DNA from: CBDFMR01 sp965249765
GTDB lineage: Bacteria > Bacteroidota > Bacteroidia > Chitinophagales > Saprospiraceae
Assembly: GCA_965249765.1 (NCBI GenBank)
Contig: CBDFMR010000005.1
Span: 2,294,001 to 2,358,000, forward strand
Length of the DNA: 64,000 nucleotides
Reading direction: 5' to 3'
The notes under the pieces were generated by a model that was not told the DNA's origin, did not search any database, and saw only the letters and a list, made by a program, of their open reading frames with translations. A program made the translations under genes and the position numbers. Of this stretch, positions 18,465-28,573 are shown piece by piece; within the stretch, counting starts at the first letter, position 1, and each line of letters opens with the position of its first letter.

Positions 18465-19093
18465 TGACTAAAATTTCTATCACAGATCAAAGGAAAGAAA
18501 GGTTTCAATCTGTAGCCTCTAATCGGCAGCTCGATCTTACTATACTTTTGGAGAATGTTCATGACCCTCACAATATAGGTGCTGTGATGAGGACATGTGA
18601 CGCAGTAGGTATCCAGGAAATACACGTCTTATACACTGAGGAAAATCTAAATCCAGAATCTTTTTCGGTAGGTAAGTCCTCATCTACAGGTGTAAGGAAA
18701 TGGATAGATGTTCACTTTTACTCCGACCTAGATGATTGTATCAAGACACTAAGACAGAGATATGATAATCTTGTAGGTACTCATCTTTCTAAAAAAGCAT
18801 CCTCGATCTATCAGACTGATTTTACAGAATCCATGGTTGTCGTTTTTGGCAATGAACATGCTGGCATTACTGAGGAGTTGGTGGCTCATTTGGATGCCAA
18901 TGTATTTATTCCGCAAAAAGGGATGGTACAGAGTCTCAATATATCAGTGGCATGTGCCGTGACATTGTATGAGACGCTTCGACAAAGAGAATTATCAGGC
19001 TTTTATGACCTTGATCGAGGATTTGATAAAGAAAAAAAAGAACTCTTCGATCGCTTCCTGGAGATACATGGTGATAGTAAAAAGAAAAGCTAA
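18464..19093 (+). CDS. TrmH-family tRNA/rRNA 2'-O-methyltransferase
   Basis: A 209-residue SPOUT methyltransferase: motif 1 LTILLENVHDPHNIGAVMRT, motif 2 MVVVFGNEHAGITEELV, motif 3 IPQKGMVQSLNISVACAVTL. These SAM-binding and knot motifs, plus the C-terminal basic helix, match TrmH, which methylates G18 of tRNA. The start is GTG at 18464, whose G is the last base of the preceding gene's TAG stop, so translation is coupled. The convergent aminotransferase gene overlaps its 3' end by 4 bases. A second SpoU-type gene lies at 4729-5217. Confidence 0.9.
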   Translation: MTKISITDQRKERFQSVASNRQLDLTILLENVHDPHNIGAVMRTCDAVGIQEIHVLYTEENLNPESFSVGKSSSTGVRKWIDVHFYSDLDDCIKTLRQRYDNLVGTHLSKKASSIYQTDFTESMVVVFGNEHAGITEELVAHLDANVFIPQKGMVQSLNISVACAVTLYETLRQRELSGFYDLDRGFDKEKKELFDRFLEIHGDSKKKS

Positions 19094-20298
19094 GTAAATT
19101 TCATCAGGACATCTTTAATGCGACTAGCAGCTTCTACTAAAAGCTCGTCGGATGCGGCGTAAGAGAGCCTCACACAATTGTCATTCCCAAATGCAGATCC
19201 AGATACAATAGCTACAAGAGCGTCCTGGAGCATTATCTGCGCAAAGTCATCAGCGTTGTTGATTACCTTATTGCCATCTGTTGTGCCGAAGTATGCCTTG
19301 ATGTCAGGAAAAACATAGAATGCTCCTTGAGGAACATTTACAAGCAGTCTAGGAATTTTACGCAACTCATTTACAAATAGATCACGCCGCCTCAAGAAAG
19401 CTTCTTTCATACGATGTGTTTCTTGAAGGCTGGATGATAAAGCAATTGCAGCAGCTTTTTGGCCGAATGATGTAGCACCAGAAGTAAACTGACCCTGAAC
19501 CTTGGCGCAAGCCTTGCTTATCCAGCGGGGAGCTGCCATATAACCTAATCTCCAACCCGTCATTGCAAAGCCCTTGGACATTCCGTTGACTGTAATGGTT
19601 CTTTCATCCATACCCGGCAAGGCTCCTATGCTCTCATGCCCATCCGTGAAATTGATGTACTCATAAATTTCATCTGATAAAATGTAAAGATTTTCTTTAT
19701 GGAGAATTACTTTGGCGATGGCTTCTAACTCGTGTTTTAGATAGACAGAGCCAGTAGGATTGCAAGGGGAGGAGAAAATGATCAATTTCGTTCTAGGACT
19801 GATGGCATCTGCAAGAGCCACAGAAGAAACTTTAAAATCTGTCTCAATATCAGCGCTCACCACTTTCGGTATTCCCCCACAGAATTTTACGATTTCAAAA
19901 TAGGACACCCAGTAGGGTGCAAAGATTACGACCTCATCACTAGGGTCAAGTAGTGAGAGACACACGTTGGCGATACACTGTTTAGCTCCATTGGAAACTA
20001 CAATGTCATCCGTACCGTAATGTAGATCATTGTCACGAGCTAGCTTGCTTATAATAGCTTCTCTCAACTCCAACAACCCAGGAACAGGTGTATACTTTGT
20101 GTAACCATCTTTCAATGCCTGTGCAGCAGCAGCCTTTATATGCTCAGGAGTATCAAAATCCGGCTCTCCTAGACTTAAACTGATCACATCATGACCTTGT
20201 GATCTGAGATTACGAGCTTCTTGTGCCATCTTGATAGTGGCTGACTCTGACATCGTCTGCAGCTTACTGGAAAGACAAGGAATGGAAATGGTGTCCAT
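19090..20298 (-). CDS. Class I/II pyridoxal-phosphate aminotransferase (aspartate type)
   Basis: A 402-residue fold-type I aminotransferase of the Ib subgroup (AspC/aspartate or related). Landmarks are LSLGEPDFDTPEHI, YTPVPGLLELREAI, SPCNPTG (Asn180), LSDEIYEY (Asp209, Tyr212), and NGMSKGFAMTGWRLGY with the PLP lysine at about Lys242. It probably transaminates aspartate with 2-oxoglutarate, but prephenate or aromatic specificity cannot be excluded. A minus-strand -7 element is 19 bases upstream, and the gap to the divergent carboxylase gene holds the two divergent promoters. Confidence 0.92.
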   Translation of the reverse strand: MDTISIPCLSSKLQTMSESATIKMAQEARNLRSQGHDVISLSLGEPDFDTPEHIKAAAAQALKDGYTKYTPVPGLLELREAIISKLARDNDLHYGTDDIVVSNGAKQCIANVCLSLLDPSDEVVIFAPYWVSYFEIVKFCGGIPKVVSADIETDFKVSSVALADAISPRTKLIIFSSPCNPTGSVYLKHELEAIAKVILHKENLYILSDEIYEYINFTDGHESIGALPGMDERTITVNGMSKGFAMTGWRLGYMAAPRWISKACAKVQGQFTSGATSFGQKAAAIALSSSLQETHRMKEAFLRRRDLFVNELRKIPRLLVNVPQGAFYVFPDIKAYFGTTDGNKVINNADDFAQIMLQDALVAIVSGSAFGNDNCVRLSYAASDELLVEAASRIKDVLMKFT

Positions 20299-20316
20299 AA
20301 ATTCTTAGTTAAGGTG

Positions 20317-20324
20317 CAAAGGTA
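20317..20324 (-). promoter_or_regulatory. Candidate -7 element for the aminotransferase gene
   Basis: Minus-strand TACCTTTG matches TAnnTTTG, 19 bases before the ATG at 20298. A TTG lies about 17 bases further upstream, a possible short-spaced -33 element. Confidence 0.45.
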
Positions 20325-20379
20325 GTACTAATTATATGCGGCAATATAATATATGATACTTATATATTTAACAAGTTCT

Positions 20380-20387
20380 TACATTTG
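20380..20387 (+). promoter_or_regulatory. Candidate -7 element for the acyl-CoA carboxylase gene
   Basis: TACATTTG is a perfect TAnnTTTG match 19 bases before the ATG at 20406. No clear -33 element. Confidence 0.45.
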
Positions 20388-20405
20388 AGGACGTCACATT
20401 AGCTC

Positions 20406-21950
20406 ATGAACAAAAAATTGGAAAAACTTAACAACTTAAAGTCGAAAGCCACACAAGGAGGTGGTGAAAGTCGCATCGTCAAGCAACATGCAAAGAAAAA
20501 ATTAACAGCCAGAGAGCGGGTTGATTTATTGCTAGATGTAGGATCCTTCGAGGAAATAGGGATGCTGGTCGAACACCGGAGTCACGATTTCGGAATGGAA
20601 AATCAAAAGTTTCTTGGGGATGGGGTGGTGACAGGATATGGTACCATTGATGGAAGGTTGATATATGTGTTTGCACAAGATTTTACGGTCTTTGGAGGAT
20701 CGTTATCAGAAACCCACGCTGAGAAGATATGTAAGATCATGGATTTAGCAATGAACAATGGAGCTCCGGTAATTGGGTTGAATGACTCAGGGGGTGCTAG
20801 AATACAAGAAGGGGTTAACTCCCTTGGAGGATATGCAGATATATTTTATCGAAATACGCGGGCATCAGGTGTAATACCACAGATATCAGCAATCATGGGA
20901 CCATGTGCTGGTGGAGCGGTGTACTCACCAGCGATTACCGACTTCACCATTATGGTGGAACATACCTCATACATGTTTGTGACTGGGCCCAATGTTGTAA
21001 AGACAGTAACCCATGAAGATGTGACATCGGAAGAATTGGGAGGAGCATCGGCTCACTCTGTCAAGTCAGGGGTTACTCATCTCACAGCTATACATGACGT
21101 TGATTGTATAAACAAGCTAAAGCGGTTGTTTTCCTATATTCCTCAAAACTGTGAATCCACCGTCCCAATAATTTCGTACGAGGAGTGTGACAATGGTTAT
21201 AGGGAAAAACTGAGAAGTGTTATTCCTGAGAGTTCTACAGTGCCATATGATGTCAAAGAAGTGATCTTTCAGCTGACGGACAAGGAGTCCTTTTTTGAAA
21301 TTCATGAATCGTTTGCCCAGAATATTGTTGTTGGATTTGCAAGACTCGGAGGTAGAAGTGTAGGCGTCGTTGCCAATCAGCCTTATTCATTGGCAGGAGT
21401 TCTTGATGTAGATTCATCCAAGAAAGGAGCCAGATTTGTACGCTTTTGTGATTGTTTTAATATTCCGCTACTAGTTCTTGTAGATGTACCGGGATTTTTG
21501 CCTGGGACAGATCAGGAATGGAACGCTATTATCACCAATGGTGCTAAGTTACTTTATGCTTTTAGCGAGGCTACCGTGCCCAGGATATCTCTGATATTAC
21601 GTAAAGCTTATGGAGGGGCTTATGATGTCATGAATTCTAAGCACATAGGAGCCGATATGAATTTTGCGTGGCCGAGTGCTGAAATAGCCGTCATGGGAGC
21701 CAAGGGTGCTAGTAAAATAATTTTCAAGAAAGAAATTACCGAGGCGGATGATAAAGCTGCCAAATTAGCCGAGAGAGAACAAGAATATGCCGACAAGTTT
21801 GCTCACCCTTATCGCGCAGCGGCAAGAGGATTTATCGATGAAGTTATCGATCCCACTGAGTCAAGAAGGAAACTAATAAAGTCTTTTGCAATGCTTGAGA
21901 ATAAAGCGGTTACACTGCCACGTAAGAAACATGGAAATATTCCATTGTAG
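20406..21950 (+). CDS. pccB: Acyl-CoA carboxylase beta subunit (propionyl-CoA carboxylase type)
   Basis: The carboxyltransferase subunit that moves CO2 from biotin to an acyl-CoA, most likely propionyl-CoA giving methylmalonyl-CoA. It shows the N-terminal crotonase-like fold ([26 protein letters not shown] with acyl-CoA oxyanion-hole Gly-Gly) and the C-terminal fold ([48 protein letters not shown]). The 514-residue length fits PccB/decarboxylase beta chains. No biotin carboxylase or biotin carrier gene is next to it, so the alpha subunit must be elsewhere. A small asparaginase-like gene follows after 14 bases. Confidence 0.93.
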   Translation: MNKKLEKLNNLKSKATQGGGESRIVKQHAKKKLTARERVDLLLDVGSFEEIGMLVEHRSHDFGMENQKFLGDGVVTGYGTIDGRLIYVFAQDFTVFGGSLSETHAEKICKIMDLAMNNGAPVIGLNDSGGARIQEGVNSLGGYADIFYRNTRASGVIPQISAIMGPCAGGAVYSPAITDFTIMVEHTSYMFVTGPNVVKTVTHEDVTSEELGGASAHSVKSGVTHLTAIHDVDCINKLKRLFSYIPQNCESTVPIISYEECDNGYREKLRSVIPESSTVPYDVKEVIFQLTDKESFFEIHESFAQNIVVGFARLGGRSVGVVANQPYSLAGVLDVDSSKKGARFVRFCDCFNIPLLVLVDVPGFLPGTDQEWNAIITNGAKLLYAFSEATVPRISLILRKAYGGAYDVMNSKHIGADMNFAWPSAEIAVMGAKGASKIIFKKEITEADDKAAKLAEREQEYADKFAHPYRAAARGFIDEVIDPTESRRKLIKSFAMLENKAVTLPRKKHGNIPL

Positions 21951-21964
21951 ATAGATAAGATACC

Positions 21965-22468
21965 ATGAGTGAAAAGATTCAAATATTTGTTACCGGTGGT
22001 ACTTTCGATAAGGAGTACAATTACATTTCAGGTGAATTGTATTTCAAGGACACTCACCTGCAAAAGATGTTTGAGAGGGGGAGATGTACGCTCGATATTG
22101 ATATAAAAACTGTCATGATGGTCGATAGCCTGGAAATGACTGATCAAGATCGTGAAATAATAATACATAGCTGCAAACGAATCCAAAGGGATAAAATACT
22201 TATAACACATGGTACGGATCGCATGGTAGCTACAGCTGAGGCTTTGGCCAATGCTGATATTGAGAATAAAACCATGGTGCTTACTGGAGCCATGGTTCCA
22301 TACGCTTTTGGGAGTTCATCTGACGGTTTCTTCAATCTAGGAAGCGCCTTGGCATTTGTGCAAGTTCTTGATCCGGGTGTGTATGTAATAATGAATGGAC
22401 AGGTTTTTGACTGGAACAATGTCAAAAAGAACACCTATTCAGGGTATTTTGAAAGGTTGAATGACTAG
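21965..22468 (+). CDS. Single-domain asparaginase-like protein
   Basis: A 167-residue protein equivalent to the N-terminal half of L-asparaginase. It has the catalytic Thr region TGGTFDK (about residues 10-16) and the second motif THGTDRM (about 79-85), plus LTGAMVPYAF with the conserved Lys replaced by no visible counterpart nearby. The C-terminal asparaginase domain is missing although both ends of this gene look normal, so this is a real short family rather than a truncation. It follows the carboxylase gene by 14 bases and is likely co-transcribed. The substrate is unknown; amidohydrolase activity is inferred. Confidence 0.75.
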   Translation: MSEKIQIFVTGGTFDKEYNYISGELYFKDTHLQKMFERGRCTLDIDIKTVMMVDSLEMTDQDREIIIHSCKRIQRDKILITHGTDRMVATAEALANADIENKTMVLTGAMVPYAFGSSSDGFFNLGSALAFVQVLDPGVYVIMNGQVFDWNNVKKNTYSGYFERLND

Positions 22469-22580
22469 AAATTCGACTTTCAATTGGTCAACCTTGTTAA
22501 TGCTATATTTAACAAGTCCTAAAATAAAGTTATAGTACAGGGTGTATGACACATTAAACTTTTTTTTAATAAATAAATCT

Positions 22581-22588
22581 TACTTTTG
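22581..22588 (+). promoter_or_regulatory. Candidate -7 element for the OmpA-family gene
   Basis: TACTTTTG perfectly matches TAnnTTTG, 43 bases before the ATG at 22632, with a T-rich tract (TTTTTTTT) about 20-30 bases upstream in the -33 region. The best promoter candidate among those listed. Confidence 0.55.
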
Positions 22589-22631
22589 CGTATATAATAG
22601 CTGATCCCTGGATGAGTTAAAGTAATTTGCT

Positions 22632-24155
22632 ATGAGAAAGATTATTGCAATTTGTGTATTGGCGATTTTTGTATCAGCCCATAATGTTGATGCTCAGAAT
22701 TCAGCATACAACCACGGTCTATCATTTAAGACCCTCTTTTTAGACTATCAGTCCCCAAACGGTGGTAGCATATCCGATTTTAAATCTTATCATCATGGAT
22801 TCGAGATAGGGTTTCATAAAACGCTGCAAAACAACGTTAGTTTGGTCTTGCCCTTCAAGGCAGGAGTAGTGACTAGTCATGATTCCATCCAAGGACTACA
22901 TAAGGTAATAGCTGGCCTAGATTTACAGATTCAGTACCATTTTGTCAACAATTCTAGAAAAGTGTTTCCTTATATCTTCGGAGGATTAGGAGGAGTCACA
23001 GAGCAAGAAGGTGAGTTTAATCTTCAAGTCCCGGTGGGTCTAGGACTGGATTTTAGAATAGCAAAGAATGCATATATCAACTGGCAGTCGGAGTACCGCT
23101 TTTCATTTTTAGAAGATAGAAATAACCTTCATCATGGTCTGGGAATAAAGTACCTGTTTGGTGGAGCTGATATATTAGAGCTTCCCCAGGAAGAGATGGA
23201 CATGAAGGATTCTGATGGTGATGGAATCATGGATGATGCTGACCTCTGTCCTCAGGTGGCTGGTAGTGAGGCGCTCAATGGTTGTCCAGATAAAGATAAT
23301 GATGGTGTTGCTGATTATGAAGATGCATGCCCTGATATAGCAGGGCTCAAAGTATTTAAAGGCTGTCCAGATACTGATGGGGATGGATTATCTGACAATG
23401 ATGATGAATGTCCAAACCAAGCAGGACCATCGTCAAACAAGGGATGTCCCTCAAATGATCGTGATGGTGATGGTGTACTTGATGCACGAGATAGATGTCC
23501 TGATGTAAGAGGAAGCGCTTCCAATGGAGGCTGCCCAGAAGATGATAAGGATAATGACGGAGTAAAGGACAGCGTCGATAAGTGTCCAAATACTAAAGGA
23601 AATATATCTGCTGATGGATGCCCTGATCGAGATGGTGATGGAGTTGCGGACAGCGCTGATCAATGCCCTGATAATGCAGGTCTTAAAGTATATAATGGTT
23701 GTCCTGATTCTGATGGGGATGGAATACATGATGGAAGAGACAAGTGCCCATACAATGCTGGACAAGTATCCTCTCAGGGATGTCCAGAGATCAGTGTAAC
23801 TGACAGGGAAACCTTAGATGTTGCTATGAGAGCAGTCCAGTTTGATACGGGAAGATCTACCTTGAAATCGGAATCATACACCATTCTACAACAGATAGTA
23901 GATATACTACTGCGATATCCAGCATATCGATTGAGCATAGAAGGTCATACTGATAATACAGGTAGTGCTACGGCAAATCAACAGTTATCTGAACGACGGG
24001 CCAAGGCATGTTATGATTACTTAGTTTCAAGAGGAGTATCTACTTCACTGATGACATTTATCGGGCATGGAGAGTCAAGTCCTATTGCTGACAATTCTTC
24101 ATTGAGAGGAAGATCACTAAATAGAAGGACAGAATTTAGACTTATACCTAGATAG
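22632..24155 (+). CDS. OmpA-family outer-membrane protein with thrombospondin type 3 repeats
   Basis: A 507-residue outer-membrane protein that ties the outer membrane to peptidoglycan. In order: signal peptide (cleavage after VDA), an N-terminal beta-barrel to about residue 190, a calcium-binding thrombospondin-3 array from about 192 to 390 with motifs such as DSDGDGIMDDADLCP and DTDGDGLSDNDDECP, and a C-terminal OmpA domain with the peptidoglycan-binding signature IEGHTDNTGSATANQQLSER. The Asp/Gly-rich linker alternates with Cys-Pro pairs. It stands alone behind a good promoter. Confidence 0.93.
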   Translation: MRKIIAICVLAIFVSAHNVDAQNSAYNHGLSFKTLFLDYQSPNGGSISDFKSYHHGFEIGFHKTLQNNVSLVLPFKAGVVTSHDSIQGLHKVIAGLDLQIQYHFVNNSRKVFPYIFGGLGGVTEQEGEFNLQVPVGLGLDFRIAKNAYINWQSEYRFSFLEDRNNLHHGLGIKYLFGGADILELPQEEMDMKDSDGDGIMDDADLCPQVAGSEALNGCPDKDNDGVADYEDACPDIAGLKVFKGCPDTDGDGLSDNDDECPNQAGPSSNKGCPSNDRDGDGVLDARDRCPDVRGSASNGGCPEDDKDNDGVKDSVDKCPNTKGNISADGCPDRDGDGVADSADQCPDNAGLKVYNGCPDSDGDGIHDGRDKCPYNAGQVSSQGCPEISVTDRETLDVAMRAVQFDTGRSTLKSESYTILQQIVDILLRYPAYRLSIEGHTDNTGSATANQQLSERRAKACYDYLVSRGVSTSLMTFIGHGESSPIADNSSLRGRSLNRRTEFRLIPR

Positions 24156-24222
24156 TAGAGCTCTAAGTTATAGGTGGTACAGTCTAAAGTATCTAAATTA
24201 GCTTGATCTAAGGACACATCCT

Positions 24223-24873
24223 ATGGCTTCATTCATCTGGGCGGTCTTCAAGACCCTAGGAATATTGATTCTACCATTCGTACTATTGATAAGAGGTGCA
24301 GTGATGATTCATAATTTGCATGATCTATCACCATGGTCTTGTATATTGGGAGGAGCTTTGACAGCGACCATTATTCTATTTATTTATCTTACTATTGTTT
24401 ATGGTCGATTTACCGGATCAGTTGGTTCTGGTTCAAGTTTAAAGAGGCGTCTTGGGATAACATTCATTGTAGTGATAATTTATGCTATTCATGGAATATT
24501 CTTTATGTCAGCCTCCAACCTCAAGAATGAATCCCTTCGAAGTGAAGTATATACCTTGCATCCCGTACTCAGGCTTAGTCTGAGCACATTGGTACACATA
24601 GATCCCCAATTGATTATAACCGATGCGAGCCGAGTGCCCGAGGATTATCGAAAAATGGGACTTCCCAGTAAAAGCTCATCTCTACATTATAAGCAGCCAT
24701 CTTCTGGTTACGTACACGCTGTCGACCTTAGAACAAATGGTCGATCTTTCTTCCGAAATTTTTTAGTTCGAACCTATTTCAGAATTATGGGTTTTAGAAC
24801 CCTCAGGCATGTGGGCACCTCAGATCATTTGCATGTATCCTTAAAAAGTTATGACAGACCTAGAGGACGGTAG
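24223..24873 (+). CDS. Membrane protein with a possible M15-like (D-Ala-D-Ala peptidase) domain
   Basis: A 216-residue protein with about three N-terminal hydrophobic helices (residues 10-30, 40-60, 77-97) and a soluble C-terminal part. That part reads like a zinc M15 peptidase: LIITDASRVPEDY, then SSSLHYKQ (His155), HAVDLRT (Asp168) and DHLHVSL (His202, His204), resembling the family pattern of a His, an Asp and a final HxH. The spacing between His155 and Asp168 is longer than in the common SxHxxGxAxD motif, so the assignment is tentative. If right, it is a membrane-tethered peptidoglycan carboxypeptidase or dipeptidase. It follows the OmpA-like gene by 68 bases. Confidence 0.55.
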   Translation: MASFIWAVFKTLGILILPFVLLIRGAVMIHNLHDLSPWSCILGGALTATIILFIYLTIVYGRFTGSVGSGSSLKRRLGITFIVVIIYAIHGIFFMSASNLKNESLRSEVYTLHPVLRLSLSTLVHIDPQLIITDASRVPEDYRKMGLPSKSSSLHYKQPSSGYVHAVDLRTNGRSFFRNFLVRTYFRIMGFRTLRHVGTSDHLHVSLKSYDRPRGR

Positions 24874-24876
24874 AAA

Positions 24877-27060
24877 TTACTCAAGCTCTATACCTGCAAG
24901 ATCCAATAAGAAAGAATACTCGAGTGCCGTTTCTCTATGTCTCTTGAATCTCCCCGATGCACCACCATGGCCCGCTCCCATATTGCAATGCATCATGAGC
25001 GGTTTCTTCATTTTATCAGTTGTTCGCATTTTAGCCACCCACTTGGCTGGTTCCCAGTACTGTACTTGTGAGTCGTGATAACCAGTTGTAACAAGCATTG
25101 CAGGGTAGTCGACATCTTTTACATTGTCATATGGAGAATAGGACTTGATGTAATCGTAATACTGCTTTTCATTGGGATTTCCCCATTCATCATACTCGCC
25201 AGTGGTCAGTGGTATTGTTTCATCCAACATCGTTGTTACCACATCTACAAAAGGTACGGCGGCGACAACTCCCTTCCATAGGTCGGGTCGCATATTCACA
25301 ATAGCACCCATGAGCAATCCTCCTGCACTGCCTCCCATGGCAAAGAGCTTATCCTTACTCACGTATTTGCTTTCTACGAGATAATCCCCGCAGTCTATAA
25401 AATCAGTGAAAGTATTTTTCTTCTTCAGAAGCTTACCATCTTCATACCAGTGTCGACCCATTTCTTCGCCACCTCGTATATGAGCTATGGCAAAAGCCAT
25501 CCCTCTATCAAGTAGACTCAGTCGTACACTAGAAAAGTATGGGTCCATACTGTTACCGTAGGATCCATAACCATAAAGTAGTACAGGTCGAGTACCGTCT
25601 TTGGCAAAGTCCTTGTGATATACTATTGACATGGGTACCTCAGCTCCATCACGAGCTTTGACAAAGACTCTCTCAGACATATAGTTCTCAGCACTGAAAT
25701 CACCCACCACCTCTTGTTGTTTTAGTCGGTCTAATTTCCTCGTGCGCATGTTGTAATCATAAGTAGTGTTGGGCGTGGTAAGTGAGGTGAATCCGACCCT
25801 TAATTCTTCTGTATCAAACTGTCGATTAGAGGTTGTATAAGCCAGGTAGGCATCTTGGCCAAAATCGATATAATGCTCATCTCCTTCCCAAGGCCTGACT
25901 CTCAATTGTGTAATTCCTTTGATCCTTTCAGATAGGACCAGATATGACTGAAAAATGTCCATACCCTCAAGCAAAACATCATTTCTATGTGGGATGACAT
26001 CAACCCAATTTTCCTTGGAGGGGTTATCCACAGGTGTGGACATAAGTTTGAAATTCTTAGCACCGTCTTTGTTGGTCTTTATGTACCACTTATCACCATA
26101 ATGAGCTATTCCATACTCAAGATTACGCTCCCGTGGCTGGATAAGCTTAAACTCTCCATTAGGATTATCAGCATCCAGATAACTATACTCCTGAGACAGG
26201 GTCGAATAGGAACCTATTATTAGGTACTTGTTAGACTTGGTTTTATATACAAAGGTTCCAAAGGTTTCGTCCTTCTCGTGATAAACCTCCACGTCATCGG
26301 CTGCTGGAGTTCCCATTACATGCTTGAATATTTTATATGACCTCAATGCCTCATCTTTACGCGTATAAAAGATCGTTTTGTTATCATTTGCCCATGTGCT
26401 TCCTCCCGTTGTGTTTTCTATTATATCACTATAGTATTCTCCGGTCTCTAGATTTTTAAACTTGATGGTATAAATCCGTCTACTCAAGGTATCCTCCCCA
26501 TAAGCGAGAATCTCATTATTAGGACTGACAGAAAGACCAGAAGCACTATAGTACTCATAATCACCAGCTAAGTCATTTACGTTGATCATGGTCAAAGCCT
26601 CATTATCAAGACTCTCCTTTTTTCTCTCATGAATGGGATACTCCTTTCCTTCCTCATATCTAGTAATATAGTAGTAACCATTGTCCAATACTGGTACTGA
26701 CATATCCGTCTGCTTAATCCGACCCACAATTTCACTGAATAATTTCTCTTGAAAACTTGAGGTATGATTCATCATCTTTTCCGTGTACTCATTCTCGGAA
26801 TTGAGATAATCCAGAACATCCTGAGTCTGGTCATCAGGTGTAGATGCGTTCTTTTGCTCATCCGTCAATTTCATCCAATAGTAATTATCAACCCTGGTAT
26901 CTCCATGAATCGTCAAATTCTCAGGTATTACCTTCGCTGATGGTGGATTGGCGTCTGTCTTAGTTAGTAGTAAACTATCTTTGAACTTCATAGTGGGAGT
27001 TTCTTCTTTACATTGGACCAACAAAAGAATGGAGAAAATAAGAAAGATGAAATGTCTCAT
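24877..27060 (-). CDS. S9 family oligopeptidase (oligopeptidase B-like) lipoprotein
   Basis: A 727-residue serine peptidase that cuts short peptides, likely after basic residues as in oligopeptidase B. It starts with a lipoprotein signal (ILLLVQCKEE), then a beta-propeller region (about 60-450) and an alpha/beta-hydrolase domain with catalytic Ser578 (GGSAGG), Asp663 (GYHDSQ) and His698 (GAGHGG). The propeller controls access so that only peptides enter. Location is inferred to be the periplasm, attached to a membrane by lipid. It lies convergent to and 3 bases from the M15-like gene. Confidence 0.92.
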   Translation of the reverse strand: MRHFIFLIFSILLLVQCKEETPTMKFKDSLLLTKTDANPPSAKVIPENLTIHGDTRVDNYYWMKLTDEQKNASTPDDQTQDVLDYLNSENEYTEKMMNHTSSFQEKLFSEIVGRIKQTDMSVPVLDNGYYYITRYEEGKEYPIHERKKESLDNEALTMINVNDLAGDYEYYSASGLSVSPNNEILAYGEDTLSRRIYTIKFKNLETGEYYSDIIENTTGGSTWANDNKTIFYTRKDEALRSYKIFKHVMGTPAADDVEVYHEKDETFGTFVYKTKSNKYLIIGSYSTLSQEYSYLDADNPNGEFKLIQPRERNLEYGIAHYGDKWYIKTNKDGAKNFKLMSTPVDNPSKENWVDVIPHRNDVLLEGMDIFQSYLVLSERIKGITQLRVRPWEGDEHYIDFGQDAYLAYTTSNRQFDTEELRVGFTSLTTPNTTYDYNMRTRKLDRLKQQEVVGDFSAENYMSERVFVKARDGAEVPMSIVYHKDFAKDGTRPVLLYGYGSYGNSMDPYFSSVRLSLLDRGMAFAIAHIRGGEEMGRHWYEDGKLLKKKNTFTDFIDCGDYLVESKYVSKDKLFAMGGSAGGLLMGAIVNMRPDLWKGVVAAVPFVDVVTTMLDETIPLTTGEYDEWGNPNEKQYYDYIKSYSPYDNVKDVDYPAMLVTTGYHDSQVQYWEPAKWVAKMRTTDKMKKPLMMHCNMGAGHGGASGRFKRHRETALEYSFLLDLAGIELE

Positions 27061-27150
27061 GCTTTTTATTTTAAATTTAAGTCAAAGTGTGCTCTAAAAT
27101 AGGACAAATCGACATAGAGACGTCATGTATCGATATAAAGCGTATACTCA

Positions 27151-28491
27151 TTGAAACTTAATACATCATATCGACAGATCTGGACCATTTCAGCTCCAAT
27201 AATGCTTGCCAGTGCTTCACAGAATATCATTGTACTGTGTGACAATATCTTTCTATACCACTATGACAATCTGGATTTTGGAGCCATAGCAATTGTAGGA
27301 TTGTTCTATCTGATCATCTCATCGATTGGATTTGGAATTACAAGAGGTGGGCAGATACTGATTGCCCGGTGGTACGGAGCTAAGCACTTTTCTAAGTTAT
27401 CCAATTCCTTTCATAATTTGCTCTTCTTTCAGGTTGTACTCGCTCTTGTTTTCTTCCTTTTGATACAATTTGGATCTGAACCTTTCTTTGACTATTTCGT
27501 AAAATCTGAAGAATATTTTACGAGGTGTTTAGAATATATTTACCCGAGATCATATGGGATTTTCTTTAGCTATGTCGGACTTTCATTTATAGGGCTCTAT
27601 ACAGGAATAGCAAGAACACGATTTATTATTACAGATACCATCATTCTTACCTTGACCAATGTTGTTCTGAATTATGTTTTGATTTTTGATGGCTTCGGGG
27701 TAGAAGGTATGGGAATAAGAGGAGCGGGGATGGCAAGTGCCATTTCTGAGGTGGTAGCATTTGCGGTTTTCGTTGTCTACATGTATTATGATAAGTTTAA
27801 TAGGCACCTCAGACTGTTTACCCTGCCTAGGGTCAACGGAAAAGGACTATTCTCTCTATTTAGGATATCGTGGCCTATAGTGTTGCAGACGGCATTGGGC
27901 CTCGGAAGCTGGTTTGTTTTCTTTTCGATGATTGAATTCTATAGAGGAGGGCGTGATCTTGAGGTAAGCAATGTGATAAGGATAGTTTACCTTATTCTCT
28001 CAATACCTATCTGGGGTTATTCCTCAGGGATCAATACACTTGTCAGTGGCTTTATTGGACAGAAAAAAAGACAAGCTGTCGTTCCAATGATCTGGAAGAC
28101 TTCAAAACTTTCAGTTCTTTCATCTATACTCTTAGCTGTCCCTGTTGTCTTATGGCCGGACTTCTTTTTGTATCCACTTTTTGGAGGAGTTGACAATACT
28201 CTTATCATCCTTGCCAAACCTGTCATGGGAATACTATTGGTAATCCTCTTAGTTTTTTCAATAGGATCTATCTATATGAATGGAATGATGGGTACTGGCG
28301 AAACAGGCAAAACACTAAAGTATCAGGTAGGAGCTAGTATTCTCTACTTGACATTCATATACTACGTAGTCAGAAACGAACACTTAGGTCTCAAATGGGC
28401 TTGGTCAGCAGAGATTGTTTATTGGGGTTTTATTCTTCTCTGTTGTGTCTATTATTTATACTCTAATCGTTGGCACAAGTTCAAGATATAG
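27151..28491 (+). CDS. MATE family multidrug/toxin exporter
   Basis: A 446-residue inner-membrane exporter expected to pump cationic drugs or metabolites using Na+ or H+ gradients. About 12 hydrophobic helices can be counted, in the MATE two-lobe layout, including WTISAPIMLASASQNIIVLC in helix 1 and RISWPIVLQTALGLGSWFVF in helix 7. The start is TTG at 27151 (MKLNTSYRQIWTIS). It stands alone between the divergent peptidase gene and smc. Substrate not determinable. Confidence 0.88.
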   Translation: MKLNTSYRQIWTISAPIMLASASQNIIVLCDNIFLYHYDNLDFGAIAIVGLFYLIISSIGFGITRGGQILIARWYGAKHFSKLSNSFHNLLFFQVVLALVFFLLIQFGSEPFFDYFVKSEEYFTRCLEYIYPRSYGIFFSYVGLSFIGLYTGIARTRFIITDTIILTLTNVVLNYVLIFDGFGVEGMGIRGAGMASAISEVVAFAVFVVYMYYDKFNRHLRLFTLPRVNGKGLFSLFRISWPIVLQTALGLGSWFVFFSMIEFYRGGRDLEVSNVIRIVYLILSIPIWGYSSGINTLVSGFIGQKKRQAVVPMIWKTSKLSVLSSILLAVPVVLWPDFFLYPLFGGVDNTLIILAKPVMGILLVILLVFSIGSIYMNGMMGTGETGKTLKYQVGASILYLTFIYYVVRNEHLGLKWAWSAEIVYWGFILLCCVYYLYSNRWHKFKI

Positions 28492-28573
28492 GTAGTTTCC
28501 AACATCCTTCCTTCAAGTTAAATCACATAGGTAAAACACATATATAATATAAGAATATCTATCTTTACGGGCA

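Noticed and set aside
22494..22520. Hairpin CTTGTTAA / TTAACAAG after the asparaginase-like gene as a terminator
   Set aside because: The 8-bp stem is AT-rich and has no T-tract after it on either strand.
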